In this document: piece after piece, positions 43,295 to 53,268 of the stretch
Numbering within the stretch: position 1 is the stretch's first letter
Layout: each line of letters begins with the position of its first letter
Position numbers and translations under genes: made by a program
Origin: Microcoleus vaginatus PCC 9802
GTDB lineage: Bacteria > Cyanobacteriota > Cyanobacteriia > Cyanobacteriales > Microcoleaceae
Direction of reading: 5' to 3'
DNA length: 64,000 nucleotides
NCBI GenBank assembly: GCA_022701275.1
Contig: CP031740.1
Location: 6,213,001 to 6,277,000 of the forward strand
Notes under the pieces: generated by a model
The model's database searches: none
The model's input: the letters and a program-made list of their open reading frames with translations, nothing else
Told to the model about the DNA's origin: nothing

Positions 43295-45757
43295 TTATAT
43301 GGCATTACTCGGAAATCTCTGCTTCAAAACAGGCATTACCGGACAAGGTTTTTGCTCCTGCAGATTCTCTGGTTTGTTCCAAGTAAAAGGCCCTTTCTTC
43401 TCCGCGGCCATCCACAGCAAGCTTTTTGCTCTGGTCATCGCCACATACAGCAGTCGAAACTCTTCTGCTGTTTTCAAATAACCTGCTTGTTCCCAGGCTT
43501 CGCCTAGATTTGGTAAAGGATATTTTTCGTGCAAACTTGCTCGAATTTGTGCTCTTGCTACCTCTGCTAAAGTGAAATCTCCTAAAAATCGGGTTTGTGG
43601 CAAAACTCGCAAATTTCCGGGGATGGTTTGTTCGTGCAGAAACGGCAAAAATACGCAATCCCAATCCAATCCTTTAGCTTTGTGCATGGTAATAATTGTT
43701 AGTTGACCTTTGCTGGTATAGCGTTCTTCTATTTTGTCGTCTGCATCCACAGGTTCAAATCTTTCGGAACTGACAATTTCGCTCAGTACATCCAAAATAT
43801 TCCGCATTGAATTGTTGCCGGCTGTTTGGATTGCTACCCGTTCGGCTAATTTGTCGGCGGTGGCTAATTCTGTTTGGTCGTATTGCAGCGCTAAGGCTAA
43901 GAATGAAATGATTTGATAGGGTGGCAATTCCAAGCTAGCTTGCAGCAAACCGCAGCAAAAATAGCGACATTTGCGAACGGGGTCTGACTGCTGCGGGTCT
44001 AGCGGGCCTGGGTAAAGAAATTGCTCGGGGCTAGTCGCAAAAGCATTGTAGTCTTGTTTGGGGATCAGTTGCCGATCGCTCAAAATCTTTAAGGCTGCTT
44101 TTAGGTAGTCTGGAGAGTGCGGGCGATCGAGGAATTGCAGCAGTGTTAAGATTTCCCAAGGTACTTGAGAATGTCTGTCCCGCTCTCCCACATCCTCAAT
44201 TTTAATCCCGTATTTCCGCAAATCAAAGCTTAATCCGTGTTTTTGAGGATTTTCCAGCACTTCTTTTATAAACTTACCTTGTTTGTTTTCCCGCACCAAA
44301 ATAGCCATCGATTTCAGATTTTCTAACGGCAATTTGGCGCTATTTTCCCCCTCGCTCGCTTCTTCCCCTGCATCGATATCCTTGCCATCCCTGCCAAATT
44401 CAAAATCGGCTGGTAAAAATTCCTCTACTAACTCAATTACCCGCTTGCCAATTAACTCAATTGTATGGTAAATATCGCGGGGAGTATGTAATTCTAAGCC
44501 TCGACCAATGGGGGCAGGATTTGCATTTTGCTGCGGGTCATCGCTGGGTACTGGCTTAATAGTTTGGTCGCGAAAAGGCTGTTCGGTTCCCGCTAATTTT
44601 GAGCTATTTACCCATTGCAACATAAAGTTAGCTGCATTGATAATTACCTGGGTGCTACGGCCTGCGCCGTCCATGGTCGCTAACTTATTTTCTACTTCGC
44701 ACCGATCGCAAAATTGGTTAAAATAAATCGGATCTGCGGGAGTGAAGGTAGAATTAATCGCTTGATTTGGATCGCCAACTCTGATAAAATTGGGAGGTGA
44801 GTTAGGATGTTCGGGATCGATCGCCAATGTTTCCAAAAGCCGAGTCTGCAAAGGTGTAGAATCCTGCGCTTCGTCCTCGAAAACAGCAAATACTTGCTTT
44901 TGCTCGATCGCCCTCGCCCTCGGATTGTCCAACACCCGCAAAGCGGCTAAAATCATTTCGTCGTAATCGATGTATTCCCGACTCCTCAACAAAGCCTGAT
45001 ATTTTTGATATAAACCCCCAGCTACTGCTAAAATTTCATAACCGTCCCCAGTATCAAGAGCGTTCATTTCTAACAACTGTTCGGGAAATAAACCAGAAGA
45101 TTTCGCCTCGTGAATCACAGTTTTAGCTACCTGCGGCAAAATTTCTGTCCGCAAAACCGATTGTCGCCGCAGCCTCTCCGTTTCCTCTCCGTCGAATTGC
45201 TGTCCTTCCAGCAAAACTTGATATCGGCGGGGATTTTCGGCAATCCAAAGTTCTACACAGGTGCGAATTAATCGGTGACTTTGAGTAGGAGTAACTAAGG
45301 TTGAATTTTCTAAATTTAAACCAGACAAATCGGGATGGCGCATCGCAATATTCAAAGCTAAACCGTGCAAAGTGTGCACCGCAAAACCGCCTTGAGATAA
45401 AGACAATTCTGTCAATCTTTCCCGAATTTTAGCTTTAATATTAGCAGCAGCCGATCGCGTAAATGTCACGACAATTAACTGGCGGCGACTGTGAAGCCCG
45501 TTGCGGGCGATCGCAATTGCCGACGCAGCAGCCATTCCCGTAGACTTCCCGGCCCCTGGAACCGCCGAAACAGCAAGGGGGCCGCCTTGCCAATCCGCCA
45601 TGTCCTGCTGCCCCGCACGCAAGCTTTCGCGAATTTTAAGGCAAGCTTGTTCTCGCAAAACGGCGGCAAACCCTGATTCTGAAAGCGTTGAGGCTACATC
45701 CGGGCGATCGATCTGGGTTGTCGATCGCATAAAATCAGTATCAAATTCATCTGTCAT
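43295..45757 (-). CDS. UvrD/Rep-like ATP-dependent DNA helicase
   Basis: An 820-residue superfamily 1 helicase. Motifs: Q-motif region LRAGQQDMADW, Walker A AVPGAGKSTGMA (about residues 63-74), VTFTRSAAANIK (Ia), VFEDEAQDSTPLQ (II), FIRVGDPNQAIN (III), and near the C-terminus LTIITMHKAKGLDWDCVF (V) and LLYVAMTRAKSLLW (VI). It unwinds DNA in repair or replication restart. It is longer than UvrD cores, with an insertion around residue 400-450 (acidic, DIDAGEEASEGEN). The region before its start carries ATTTTAG heptamers. It lies next to an ISL3 insertion but is intact. Confidence 0.9.
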   Translation of the reverse strand: MTDEFDTDFMRSTTQIDRPDVASTLSESGFAAVLREQACLKIRESLRAGQQDMADWQGGPLAVSAVPGAGKSTGMAAASAIAIARNGLHSRRQLIVVTFTRSAAANIKAKIRERLTELSLSQGGFAVHTLHGLALNIAMRHPDLSGLNLENSTLVTPTQSHRLIRTCVELWIAENPRRYQVLLEGQQFDGEETERLRRQSVLRTEILPQVAKTVIHEAKSSGLFPEQLLEMNALDTGDGYEILAVAGGLYQKYQALLRSREYIDYDEMILAALRVLDNPRARAIEQKQVFAVFEDEAQDSTPLQTRLLETLAIDPEHPNSPPNFIRVGDPNQAINSTFTPADPIYFNQFCDRCEVENKLATMDGAGRSTQVIINAANFMLQWVNSSKLAGTEQPFRDQTIKPVPSDDPQQNANPAPIGRGLELHTPRDIYHTIELIGKRVIELVEEFLPADFEFGRDGKDIDAGEEASEGENSAKLPLENLKSMAILVRENKQGKFIKEVLENPQKHGLSFDLRKYGIKIEDVGERDRHSQVPWEILTLLQFLDRPHSPDYLKAALKILSDRQLIPKQDYNAFATSPEQFLYPGPLDPQQSDPVRKCRYFCCGLLQASLELPPYQIISFLALALQYDQTELATADKLAERVAIQTAGNNSMRNILDVLSEIVSSERFEPVDADDKIEERYTSKGQLTIITMHKAKGLDWDCVFLPFLHEQTIPGNLRVLPQTRFLGDFTLAEVARAQIRASLHEKYPLPNLGEAWEQAGYLKTAEEFRLLYVAMTRAKSLLWMAAEKKGPFTWNKPENLQEQKPCPVMPVLKQRFPSNAI

Positions 45758-45760
45758 TCG

Positions 45761-45793
45761 ATTTTAGATTTTAGATTTTAGATTTTAGATTAG
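45761..45793. repeat. Heptanucleotide tandem repeat (ATTTTAG)
   Basis: Four full units ATTTTAG plus a part-unit, three bases upstream of the UvrD-like start codon on the minus strand. It replaces the position where a ribosome site would be expected. Confidence 0.8.
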
Positions 45794-46048
45794 AAAAATA
45801 TTTGTGGGGTTCAGCCTTTTCAAACGGTATCAGAAACCGAGTTGCTTTAGTTGCGATCGCGTATGTCCAGATCCCGAACCGTCATTGCACCGGCATTGAG
45901 CGACCTGCATCTGCAGCTAAAAATCCCAAAGTATTCAACCTCTACCGTTTCCATTTCCGTATCGGCTAAACTAACACTATCTATTGAAGCTTAAATTGAA
46001 ACCACCATAAAATTCAATACCAAAGCCTTTTTTAGAGGAGTCACCCAA

Positions 46049-47056
46049 ATGAAAACTCACCTCAAAATCAATCCTCCCCCGCCCAAGCCAAACCCAAACC
46101 CAGCCAACAACAGCACAATTCGTTTTGCTGTGGCGGTATTCTTAACTTTATCTTCAGCCATTGCTTTGCCTAGCTGCGGAGGATCTCAATCGACCGGCAG
46201 CGCTCCAGGCGGCGCAGGTTCATCCAGCATCCCTGAAAACCAAGTTGCGGCATCGGCTCCACAATCGGCACCAGCACCCGAGCCAGCAGCCCAAAGGTCA
46301 AAAACTCCTGGTGCATCAAAAAAAGCAGCAGAAACTCCAGCAACCCGTCCCCAACTGATTAAAAAAGCCCAACTCAGTGTAGTTGTCAAATCTATTGACG
46401 CCAGCACTAAATCTGTTACTAATATTGTCGAAAAACAGCAAGGCGATATCTTGGGTTTCCAAAATCAAAAGCCGCCGGATTCGAGTGTCCGCCAAACCGC
46501 GTCGGTGGAGATTCGCGTGCCTCAAGAACGTTTAGAAACGACTTTAGAGGCTTTGGCAAAACTCGGAACTGTAGAGAACCGTGCTCTGACGGCTGAGGAT
46601 GTGACCGATCAATTAGTAGACAACGAGGCTAGACTGCGGAACCTCCGCAAATCCGAGGAAATGGTGTTAAAAATTATGGAGCGATCGGGCTCTGTCGGCG
46701 ATGTTCTCAAAGTTTCTCAAGAGTTGAGCAATATTCGGGAGTCGATCGAACGCATTGACGCTCAGTTAAAAAGTTTGCGAACTCAAGTAGCCTATTCGAC
46801 TATTAGCTTAACTCTAGAAGCAGCAGTATCTGCTCAACAAACTCAGGAACCTTCTCTAGGTTTGCGGGTTCAGGAAACTTGGGGGAAAGCGACTCATTCT
46901 GTGGGCGAATTGACGCTCGGTTTGTTTGGTTTAGGTATTTGGCTGTTGGCTTACAGTCCTTATTTGCTGTTAATTGGGGCTGCGGTTTACGGCTTTAATC
47001 GATTTAAGAAACAGCATTCTGTTCCGCAAATTCAAGAACCGAAACCGCCTCAGTAG
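46049..47056 (+). CDS. DUF4349-domain lipoprotein
   Basis: A 335-residue exported protein. The N-terminal region has a hydrophobic stretch ending in a lipobox (FLTLSSAIALPSCGG, Cys about residue 48), then a Ser/Ala/Pro-rich linker. The DUF4349 domain runs from QLIKKAQLSVVVKSIDAS to SLTLEAAVS, with a coiled coil ERSGSVGDVLKVSQELSNIRE. A C-terminal hydrophobic segment (GLFGLGIWLLAYSPYLLLIG) anchors it. The N-terminal extension with Pro/Asn repeats is before the membrane signal. Function unknown. An agaggag site lies upstream. Confidence 0.87.
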   Translation: MKTHLKINPPPPKPNPNPANNSTIRFAVAVFLTLSSAIALPSCGGSQSTGSAPGGAGSSSIPENQVAASAPQSAPAPEPAAQRSKTPGASKKAAETPATRPQLIKKAQLSVVVKSIDASTKSVTNIVEKQQGDILGFQNQKPPDSSVRQTASVEIRVPQERLETTLEALAKLGTVENRALTAEDVTDQLVDNEARLRNLRKSEEMVLKIMERSGSVGDVLKVSQELSNIRESIERIDAQLKSLRTQVAYSTISLTLEAAVSAQQTQEPSLGLRVQETWGKATHSVGELTLGLFGLGIWLLAYSPYLLLIGAAVYGFNRFKKQHSVPQIQEPKPPQ

Positions 47057-47197
47057 TCATTGGTTTTAAGAACTGGCTTTCCGGCCTGTTCCACAAAGAG
47101 TGAATTTTCTTGTGTGGAGTAGGGGCCGTTGCTCTTCTAGCCTGCCCCTCAAAGGCCGATCGACAATCATGACTCACTAATGACGAATGAGTAATGA

Positions 47198-48292
47198 CTA
47201 ATCATCAATTTGCCATCCATCTTTGGTATAGTCTTCATCCACAATCTTTTTCGGACGCATCACCAGAACAACTCGCCCCAAAATAGGAATATCCGGGGAT
47301 TGTTCAAACCAGTACAATTCTAAATTGCCAGCGTTATCGGCGAGGAAATAACTGTCAGCATCCCACTGTCTTTGGGCTCGATCGGCAATAATCAAAACTT
47401 CTTCAACTTTGCCTTGCAGCGGTACCGGCAATCGATCGCTCATTCCCAAAACCGCTACCGGATCTTCAGCGTTCAAAATTACCTGCCATCCGGGAATCGC
47501 CACCCAAGCTCCCGCTCCCGAAAATTTTACCATTCGGAACGGCTCGATTTCCTCCGGTAAAGGCACTGCCAGCAAATCTCTCGTAGAGAGCGGCAATTTG
47601 CCCACAACCGGGACAACGCGGGGCAATTGTTCCTCGGTATCGAGTCGGTAGACGGGCAAGCGGGGCGCTTCCCGTCTCGCAACTACGGTAAAATCAACGA
47701 GCAACTGCTCGATTTGCGCCCTAGCGGTTTGGCTGCTAGCTAATTTTAAACCGCGAGCAATTAAGCGCGATCGCTCTTGCAAATCGCTTTTCTGTCTCGC
47801 CAATTGCCAGCATTGGTAAGCCATAGCATCGCCGGGAGTGTCTGTGAACCCTTGGGGGAGACTCCCGAAGTGCGAAAACTCTTTGATCGCTTTAGCAACT
47901 TGGCGAGCATCGTCAACATCCAAATTGTGGGTTAGCATCAAAGCGGCCGCCCCTGCCCGCTCTACTTGAGAGAGAATGCGAAACTCGTATAAGATATCAC
48001 TACCTTTGCCCATGAAGTGCGATCGAACTTCGTCTGAAGCCCCAGCATTTACCATGCTGGTGTAGACTTGGGCTGCGACGCTCACTTGATTTTGCTGAAT
48101 TGGCTCAAAACCAGTTTCTTCAAAAATCCTTTGAGAGTTGTAGCCAGCTTTTAGCAGTGCAGTGCAGGCCTGTCCCCACTCTACCCAAGTGCCTTCTTTT
48201 CGGCGGAGCGATCGAATTAACTTTTCGGCATCCACAGCAGTTGTGGAGGATGCAGATGCAGGAGGGGATGAATCTTGCGGTGTATCAGTCAT
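47198..48292 (-). CDS. raf1: RuBisCO accumulation factor 1 (Raf1)
   Basis: A 364-residue protein matching cyanobacterial Raf1, the chaperone that helps RbcL dimers form the Form I RuBisCO. Key parts are LIRSLRRKEGTWVEWGQACTALLKAGY (helical N-domain; in part), GFEPIQQNQVSVAAQVY, HFGSLPQGFTDTPGDAMAYQCW, and the C-terminal beta domain FSGAGAWVAIPGWQVILNAEDPVAV. Length and order fit the family. A Ser/Thr-rich N-terminal tail of ~20 residues is variable in the family. The gene stands alone. Confidence 0.9.
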   Translation of the reverse strand: MTDTPQDSSPPASASSTTAVDAEKLIRSLRRKEGTWVEWGQACTALLKAGYNSQRIFEETGFEPIQQNQVSVAAQVYTSMVNAGASDEVRSHFMGKGSDILYEFRILSQVERAGAAALMLTHNLDVDDARQVAKAIKEFSHFGSLPQGFTDTPGDAMAYQCWQLARQKSDLQERSRLIARGLKLASSQTARAQIEQLLVDFTVVARREAPRLPVYRLDTEEQLPRVVPVVGKLPLSTRDLLAVPLPEEIEPFRMVKFSGAGAWVAIPGWQVILNAEDPVAVLGMSDRLPVPLQGKVEEVLIIADRAQRQWDADSYFLADNAGNLELYWFEQSPDIPILGRVVLVMRPKKIVDEDYTKDGWQIDD

Positions 48293-48448
48293 AATTGAAT
48301 CAAAAACTAGCGCTAAGTTATGTGTGGTTGGATACTGGCAAGGCTCGTGTCGCGGCAGAGCGATAGATTAATAGTAAGTGAGTTATGAGACTATTGTTAC
48401 AGAATAGTTGCTCGCCTAAATTTACAAAGGGGAGTTTATCGTATTGTT

Positions 48449-49393
48449 ATGGATAATGCCATTTCAGAGCTAGATCAAATTAAACGCCAGCTCATGACCC
48501 TACACAGACCGAAAAAGCCCAAAATGCTGGTAGTAGACGACGAACCAGACAATCTGGATTTACTCTACCGCACTTTTCGACGAGATTTTAACGTACTCAA
48601 AGCTGAGAGCGGAATTCGCGCCTTGGAAGTCCTGGGCATCGAAGGCGAGGTCGCCGTCATCATTTCCGACCAGCGGATGCCCGAAATGAAGGGGACGGAG
48701 TTTTTGAGCAAAACCGTGCCCCAGTTTCCGAATACGGTCAGAATTATCTTGACTGGTTTTACGGACATTGAAGACTTGGTGGATGCGATTAACTCAGGAC
48801 AGGTTTACAAGTATATCACCAAGCCTTGGGACCCGAACGAACTGAAAATGGTGGTGCAAAAGGCGGCCGAGACTTATGAAATTCTCAAGCAGCGGACTGA
48901 GGAATTGGATCGCGCCCAAAATCAAATACAACTGTTAGCAACAATCATGCAAACGGCTGTGGATTATCCGAGTTTGGAAGCAAGTTTAGATCCAATTGCT
49001 ACTGCTATAAGTGATAATTTTTTGGCGGACTCTTGCATTTTGCAACTGGTGGAAGAAAATGCTTTAATACCAGTCCAAGGCACTCACACCACGGGTTCGG
49101 CTGTGGAAAATTGGCTGGCAGATGACCCTCTGGTTCGAGAAGCAATTACCTCTCAAACTATTCAGGGTGCTGTGAATATTGGGATCGACACCGCCTTAGC
49201 GAGCCTGCCGCACTATCAGAAATCCGGCATTCAAGCTCACCTGACCATCCCGGTGATTCACAAAGGTCGATCAATCGCCCTGATTTCCATGCAGTGGAAG
49301 CAACCTTGTTCCCTGCGCCCCGACGAACTCACAACAGTTCACCTCGCCGCTCAAGAAGTTGCTTTGGTATTGACGAGTTTTCAGGGTCATTAG
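48449..49393 (+). CDS. Response regulator with GAF-like output domain
   Basis: A 314-residue response regulator. The receiver has KMLVVDDEPDNLDLLY, phospho-acceptor Asp in AVIISDQRMPEMKGTEFL (about residue 71), Thr in RIILTGFTDIEDLV and Lys in YKYITKPWDP. A coiled-coil linker (LKQRTEELDRAQNQIQLL) leads to a GAF-like domain from ~165 to the end (SISD... LQLVEENALIPVQGTHTT, LTIPVIHKGRSIALISMQW). No DNA-binding domain. The last codon and the stop lie in the tcattag heptamer of the array at 49387-49435. Confidence 0.87.
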   Translation: MDNAISELDQIKRQLMTLHRPKKPKMLVVDDEPDNLDLLYRTFRRDFNVLKAESGIRALEVLGIEGEVAVIISDQRMPEMKGTEFLSKTVPQFPNTVRIILTGFTDIEDLVDAINSGQVYKYITKPWDPNELKMVVQKAAETYEILKQRTEELDRAQNQIQLLATIMQTAVDYPSLEASLDPIATAISDNFLADSCILQLVEENALIPVQGTHTTGSAVENWLADDPLVREAITSQTIQGAVNIGIDTALASLPHYQKSGIQAHLTIPVIHKGRSIALISMQWKQPCSLRPDELTTVHLAAQEVALVLTSFQGH

Positions 49394-49435
49394 TCATCAG
49401 TCATCAGTCATCAGTCATTAGTCTTTAGTCATCAG
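49387..49435. repeat. Heptanucleotide tandem repeat (TCATCAG)
   Basis: Seven heptamers, TCATTAG, TCATCAG x3, TCATTAG, TCTTTAG, TCATCAG. The first includes the stop codon of the response regulator gene. Further degenerate copies (accaatgacaaatgacc) run up to the ubiE start at 49611. Confidence 0.85.
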
Positions 49436-49610
49436 TCGGCTCTCTGGAGTCGAAAATGATAGCAAACCAATGATTATAGACAAAAAATCACCAACGGCTA
49501 ACAAAGAAAAAAGCATTAATGACTGGCGACAGCATGACATGAATGCACGGATTAATTATTTTTTCCGGCTGACAAATTACAAATTATCAATCACCAATGA
49601 CAAATGACCA

Positions 49611-50318
49611 ATGACTAATAACGCCGAAGAAATTAAAACTATATTTAATCGAATTGCACCAGTTTACAACCAATTGAACGACTGGTTGAGCTTTGGGCAA
49701 CACCGGATTTGGAAACAAATGGCGGTGAAATGGAGCAGTGCTGGCCCCGGAAATACTTGTTTAGACTTGTGCTGCGGTAGCGGAGATCTAGCTTTGCTGC
49801 TGGCCAAACAAGCAGGGCCGACCGGTTGCGTATTTGGAGTAGATTTTTCCCCCGAACAATTGGCCGTGGCCGCCAGGCGCGATCGACCTTTTCTCACCCC
49901 TATAAGCCCCATTTCCTGGGTAGAAGCTGACGCCCTAGACTTGCCTTTTCCTGACAATTACTTCGACTGCGCCACAATGGGTTACGGCCTACGTAACGTG
50001 ACTGACATCCCCCGCAGTCTTCAGGAATTGCACCGCGTGCTCAAACCCGGTGCCAAAGCAGCTATTCTCGACCTCCACCGCCCCAGCAATTCCCTAATGC
50101 GGAGCTTTCAGCAGTTTTATCTAGACAGTCTCGTAGTGCCCATTGCTCAGCAATTTGGCATGACTCAAGAATATGCTTACATTAATCCTAGTTTAGAAAA
50201 ATTCCCGATCGGCCAGGAGCAAGTCGCGATCGCCAATAAAGCCGGATTTGCCGCGGCCACCCACTACCCGATTGCCGGAGCTATGATGGGAGTATTGGTA
50301 CTGGGCAAAGCAATTTAA
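49611..50318 (+). CDS. ubiE: UbiE/MenG-type quinone methyltransferase
   Basis: A 235-residue class I SAM-dependent methyltransferase of the UbiE/MenG family. In cyanobacteria it methylates demethylphylloquinone, the electron carrier of photosystem I. Motifs are IFNRIAPVYNQLNDWLSFGQHRIWK, LDLCCGSGDLALLLAK, FSPEQLAVAARR and ATMGYGLRNVTDIPRSLQEL, ending KAGFAAATHYPIAGAMMGVL (in part). The start ATG lies within degenerate accaatg repeats and has no ribosome site. The gene is separate from the rest of the pathway. Confidence 0.92.
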   Translation: MTNNAEEIKTIFNRIAPVYNQLNDWLSFGQHRIWKQMAVKWSSAGPGNTCLDLCCGSGDLALLLAKQAGPTGCVFGVDFSPEQLAVAARRDRPFLTPISPISWVEADALDLPFPDNYFDCATMGYGLRNVTDIPRSLQELHRVLKPGAKAAILDLHRPSNSLMRSFQQFYLDSLVVPIAQQFGMTQEYAYINPSLEKFPIGQEQVAIANKAGFAAATHYPIAGAMMGVLVLGKAI

Positions 50319-50403
50319 AATTAAAAATGCTTGCAGTCTATATCAGCTATCTAACTATAAGGCGCACCGCTCCCTGTGCACCTTACCCTATTTTTAATCC
50401 TTT

Positions 50404-51636
50404 ATGAATGCGTCTGAAATTTGGCTGTTGTTGGCCCCACCTGTAGTGGGAGGTATTATTGGCTATTTCACTAACGATATAGCTATCCAAATGCTGTTCC
50501 GCCCCTATCGAGCTATTTACATCAAAGGGCGGAAGTTGCCTTTCACTCCAGGCTTGATCCCCCGCAACCAAGAGCGTTTAGCAAAGCGAATTTCCGACAC
50601 AATTATGGGTTCGCTGCTGACGCCACAGGAACTGCAAAACTTAGCTCGCCGCCTCCTGCAAACCGAGCGGATGCAGTCGGTCATTCTCTGGTTGTTGCAG
50701 TTGGCGCTGGATCAGGTAAAAGCAGACGCCGAACAAAAAACCGCTAAAATTCTCGCTAACATTTTGCGAGATTTGCTGGGGGAATCTGTGCCGCGAATTC
50801 TCAAAGTTTTGGCGCGCCGGGAAGATTTTTTAGAAGTTCAGCTTAATCAAATTTTTGATCAAGTTTTGCTGGAGATTCAGCTAACTGAAGCTCAGGCGGC
50901 TCAGCTTGCTGAGTGGTTGTTGCAGGTAGTAATACCCCCGGAAGTGCTGCGGCAGGCTTTAATTGACTTTTTGACGGATCGCAATATTTCGATCATCGAT
51001 GAAGGGTTTCGAGAAAAAACCAGCGGCACTTATTGGGTAGTAGCAAATTTGTTTGGTTTGCGGAACACTTTAACTCGGCTGCGGACTTTTTGTCTGGATG
51101 ACAGAGAAGCTACAAATCAGCGCTTAGCAGAGTTAACTATTTCTTTGGGGATTCGCGGGCGAATTCAGGAATGGCTGCAAAATTTGTCGATGCAAAATTT
51201 ACCGGTTTCGACTGTGAGACAGTTGCGAAAAACTATGCGCGACAGCGTTCGCAGCTACGTTCAAGAGCGGGGTACAGACGTACTTGAGGGGTTGAGTAAA
51301 TCTATAGACTGGGAAAATATTTCGCGGTTGCTTCTCAATCGATTGCAGACTTCAGCGGTGATGAGCGCTTCCCTGGAAATTGTTAGCAAAGAACTTGCTT
51401 TGGTTTTAGAACGCTATCTAGAGCGGGATTTAGAAAATATTGTAGCTCAGGCTATCCCGATTTTGAATATTGACCAGGTGATTGTCGATCGAGTCAAAGG
51501 TACTTCTCCTGAAGAGTTGGAGTTAGCAATTCAGGGAATTGTCAAAAGCGAGTTGCAGGGAATTGTAAATTTAGGAGGCATTTTGGGGGTTTTGGTCGGC
51601 TGTTTGCAGACAGTTGTGCTTTGGATTCAGCGGTGA
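50404..51636 (+). CDS. DUF445 family membrane protein
   Basis: A 410-residue protein of the DUF445 (YheB-like) family. It begins with a transmembrane segment ([19 protein letters not shown]) and the conserved [31 protein letters not shown] (in part). Long amphipathic helices follow. A second hydrophobic segment ([19 protein letters not shown]) ends it. The family is conserved in many bacteria without an agreed role. It lies 85 bp after ubiE on the same strand. Confidence 0.9.
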   Translation: MNASEIWLLLAPPVVGGIIGYFTNDIAIQMLFRPYRAIYIKGRKLPFTPGLIPRNQERLAKRISDTIMGSLLTPQELQNLARRLLQTERMQSVILWLLQLALDQVKADAEQKTAKILANILRDLLGESVPRILKVLARREDFLEVQLNQIFDQVLLEIQLTEAQAAQLAEWLLQVVIPPEVLRQALIDFLTDRNISIIDEGFREKTSGTYWVVANLFGLRNTLTRLRTFCLDDREATNQRLAELTISLGIRGRIQEWLQNLSMQNLPVSTVRQLRKTMRDSVRSYVQERGTDVLEGLSKSIDWENISRLLLNRLQTSAVMSASLEIVSKELALVLERYLERDLENIVAQAIPILNIDQVIVDRVKGTSPEELELAIQGIVKSELQGIVNLGGILGVLVGCLQTVVLWIQR

Positions 51637-51803
51637 TTTATTTCGGCAGTTGTGAGATATTTGTTGTAGTCTAATATTCGCTTGACTTGCGCCCCACTAC
51701 CAAAAACCTGGTTTTTCGACCGTATTAGCCACCTCAGACAGAGGATTTTTGGTAGAAACCGGCTTTTTGTGGCCCAATCCTAATTTACTTATTTCCTAAA
51801 TCT

Positions 51804-52112
51804 ATGCCAGCCCCCAATTCAAACGATCGCACAAACATCCCAAAAAACCCGCGCAACCTCAGCCGCCAACAATACGAGCGTTTGACCGCAGAAATGGCCA
51901 CTCCCTACCGGCCTCTGCGACAGTTTGTTTACCTAGCTTGTGGCGCTTCGGGCTTTATCGGCGGCTTGATTTTCCTCGCTAAAATTGCCTCGGGCCGGGA
52001 AATTGGTTCTGCTTTGCCTAATTTTGCCCTCCAAGTCGGAGTTGTCGCCCTGATGGTGTTCCTGTTTCGCTGGGAGCAGCGCGCCGAGGGCCGAGCCCCG
52101 AAGTCGAAGTAA
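51804..52112 (+). CDS. Small cyanobacterial membrane protein (DUF3493 / LPA1-like)
   Basis: A 102-residue protein with the sequence YRPLRQFVYLACGASGFIGGLIFLAKIASGREIG, then FALQVGVVALMVFLFRWEQR. These pieces match the domain found in low-PSII-accumulation 1 (Rep27-like) proteins of plants and algae and in small cyanobacterial proteins. Two transmembrane segments are visible. A role in photosystem II assembly is possible by homology. The N-terminal 40 residues are polar. Confidence 0.82.
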   Translation: MPAPNSNDRTNIPKNPRNLSRQQYERLTAEMATPYRPLRQFVYLACGASGFIGGLIFLAKIASGREIGSALPNFALQVGVVALMVFLFRWEQRAEGRAPKSK

Positions 52113-52692
52113 CAAAAATTTACAAATCGAGACAAAAATCTATCTCAGGCAAGGAAAAGTTAGAAATATAAAGAAATTATTATGAAATCCTGGTTTGCCA
52201 GCGATCCCTGTAATTATAATAATGTGGCTTCAATTGGGGTCAGCAAATTTAAAGGCCCTAATAATAAACCGCTTGTAATTCGTTCAAATGGGGTCAGCTT
52301 TCATAAAGACCCTAAATATATAAAATAAATGTAAGCCCAGCGCCAGCCTTCACTGATAGAAGAGCTGGCGTTCGGCATTTTGTTAGGATCGGGAGATTGG
52401 GAGAGAGAATCAGTAGGGTGCACACCCCGCACAGAGAGGCCCGTACAAGCGCCCTGAACCGAGTTTTGTGCCTAGCATCCGATATAGGTAATACCAGTTC
52501 CCCAAAATCAAGCAACTGTAGGCGCATATTCCAAACCCTAATAATCCTCAGTCATTCGCAAATCTAAAATCTAAAATGGTATCAGTGTTGGGGCGATCGA
52601 ATAATTTGGTATTTCCCGAAGACCTTAGCCTGTGCAGTAACTAATCAGATGTGTCAAAGTCGAAGTAGAAAAAGATGTTGGGAGATTTTACT
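52113..52692. other. Gap with two imperfect direct repeats
   Basis: About 580 bp without a gene. Two related words of ~32 bp occur 53 bp apart: ttcaattggggtcagc...aaaggcccta (52229-52260) and ttcaaatggggtcagc...aaagaccct (52283-52314). A cgccagc/gctggcg hairpin lies at 52340-52369 and could be a terminator. Confidence 0.5.
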
Positions 52693-53268
52693 ATGGGTCG
52701 ATCATTTTTCAAAGGGCGGTGGACATTATTTTTGGCAGCAGGCGCGGGAATTGTATTTTACAGCAATGCTGCGGCGGCGGCCGAAAAGGTAGTGCTCAAA
52801 TACAGTGCGATCCGAATGACTTTACCTGTCAGCGAATTAGAAATTTTTGCAGAAACTGGGCAAATGTCGCCCGCGTTAGAAATGCTGCTGGGAAAGGCAA
52901 ACAAAGACCCGGAAGCGGTTCGCAGCAGTCTGACGAGACCGGTGAAAGTGAGTCAAAGCTTTTTGGATCGGACGCTTAACAGTAAGCTTGGGGAAATAAT
53001 TCTTGATGAAGTGGGTCAGGTAATTCGCACTCCTTCTGGGAAGGCAAATCGAGAAGCTTTGCGCGAGGCCTTGGTGCTGTCTGCAACTAATGATAACGAG
53101 ATTACGCTGCTGGAAGCGATGAAGAATTATCCGAATTCAGAAGTTTATGTTGAGGGCGATCGCTTAGTTGAAGCTTACGGTCAACTGGTAGCTTTGTCAG
53201 AACAATTGGGCGGCGTTTCAGAACGGCTGCAAGACATTTTGAACAAGATTCGCCTGCCTAGACTGTAG
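52693..53268 (+). CDS. Exported DUF1400-type protein
   Basis: A 191-residue exported protein. The start is placed at 52693 (MGRSFFKGRW), preceded by gggag at 8 nt; an ATG 18 bp upstream is less good. The signal peptide is WTLFLAAGAGIVFYSNAAAA. The rest matches the DUF1400 module found in front of alpha/beta hydrolases: EKVVLKYSAIRMTLPVSELEIFAETG, VRSSLTRPVKVSQSFLDRTLNSKLGEIILDEVGQVI (in parts). Here the hydrolase itself is absent, so this is the module alone, a form also found elsewhere in cyanobacteria. Confidence 0.85.
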   Translation: MGRSFFKGRWTLFLAAGAGIVFYSNAAAAAEKVVLKYSAIRMTLPVSELEIFAETGQMSPALEMLLGKANKDPEAVRSSLTRPVKVSQSFLDRTLNSKLGEIILDEVGQVIRTPSGKANREALREALVLSATNDNEITLLEAMKNYPNSEVYVEGDRLVEAYGQLVALSEQLGGVSERLQDILNKIRLPRL

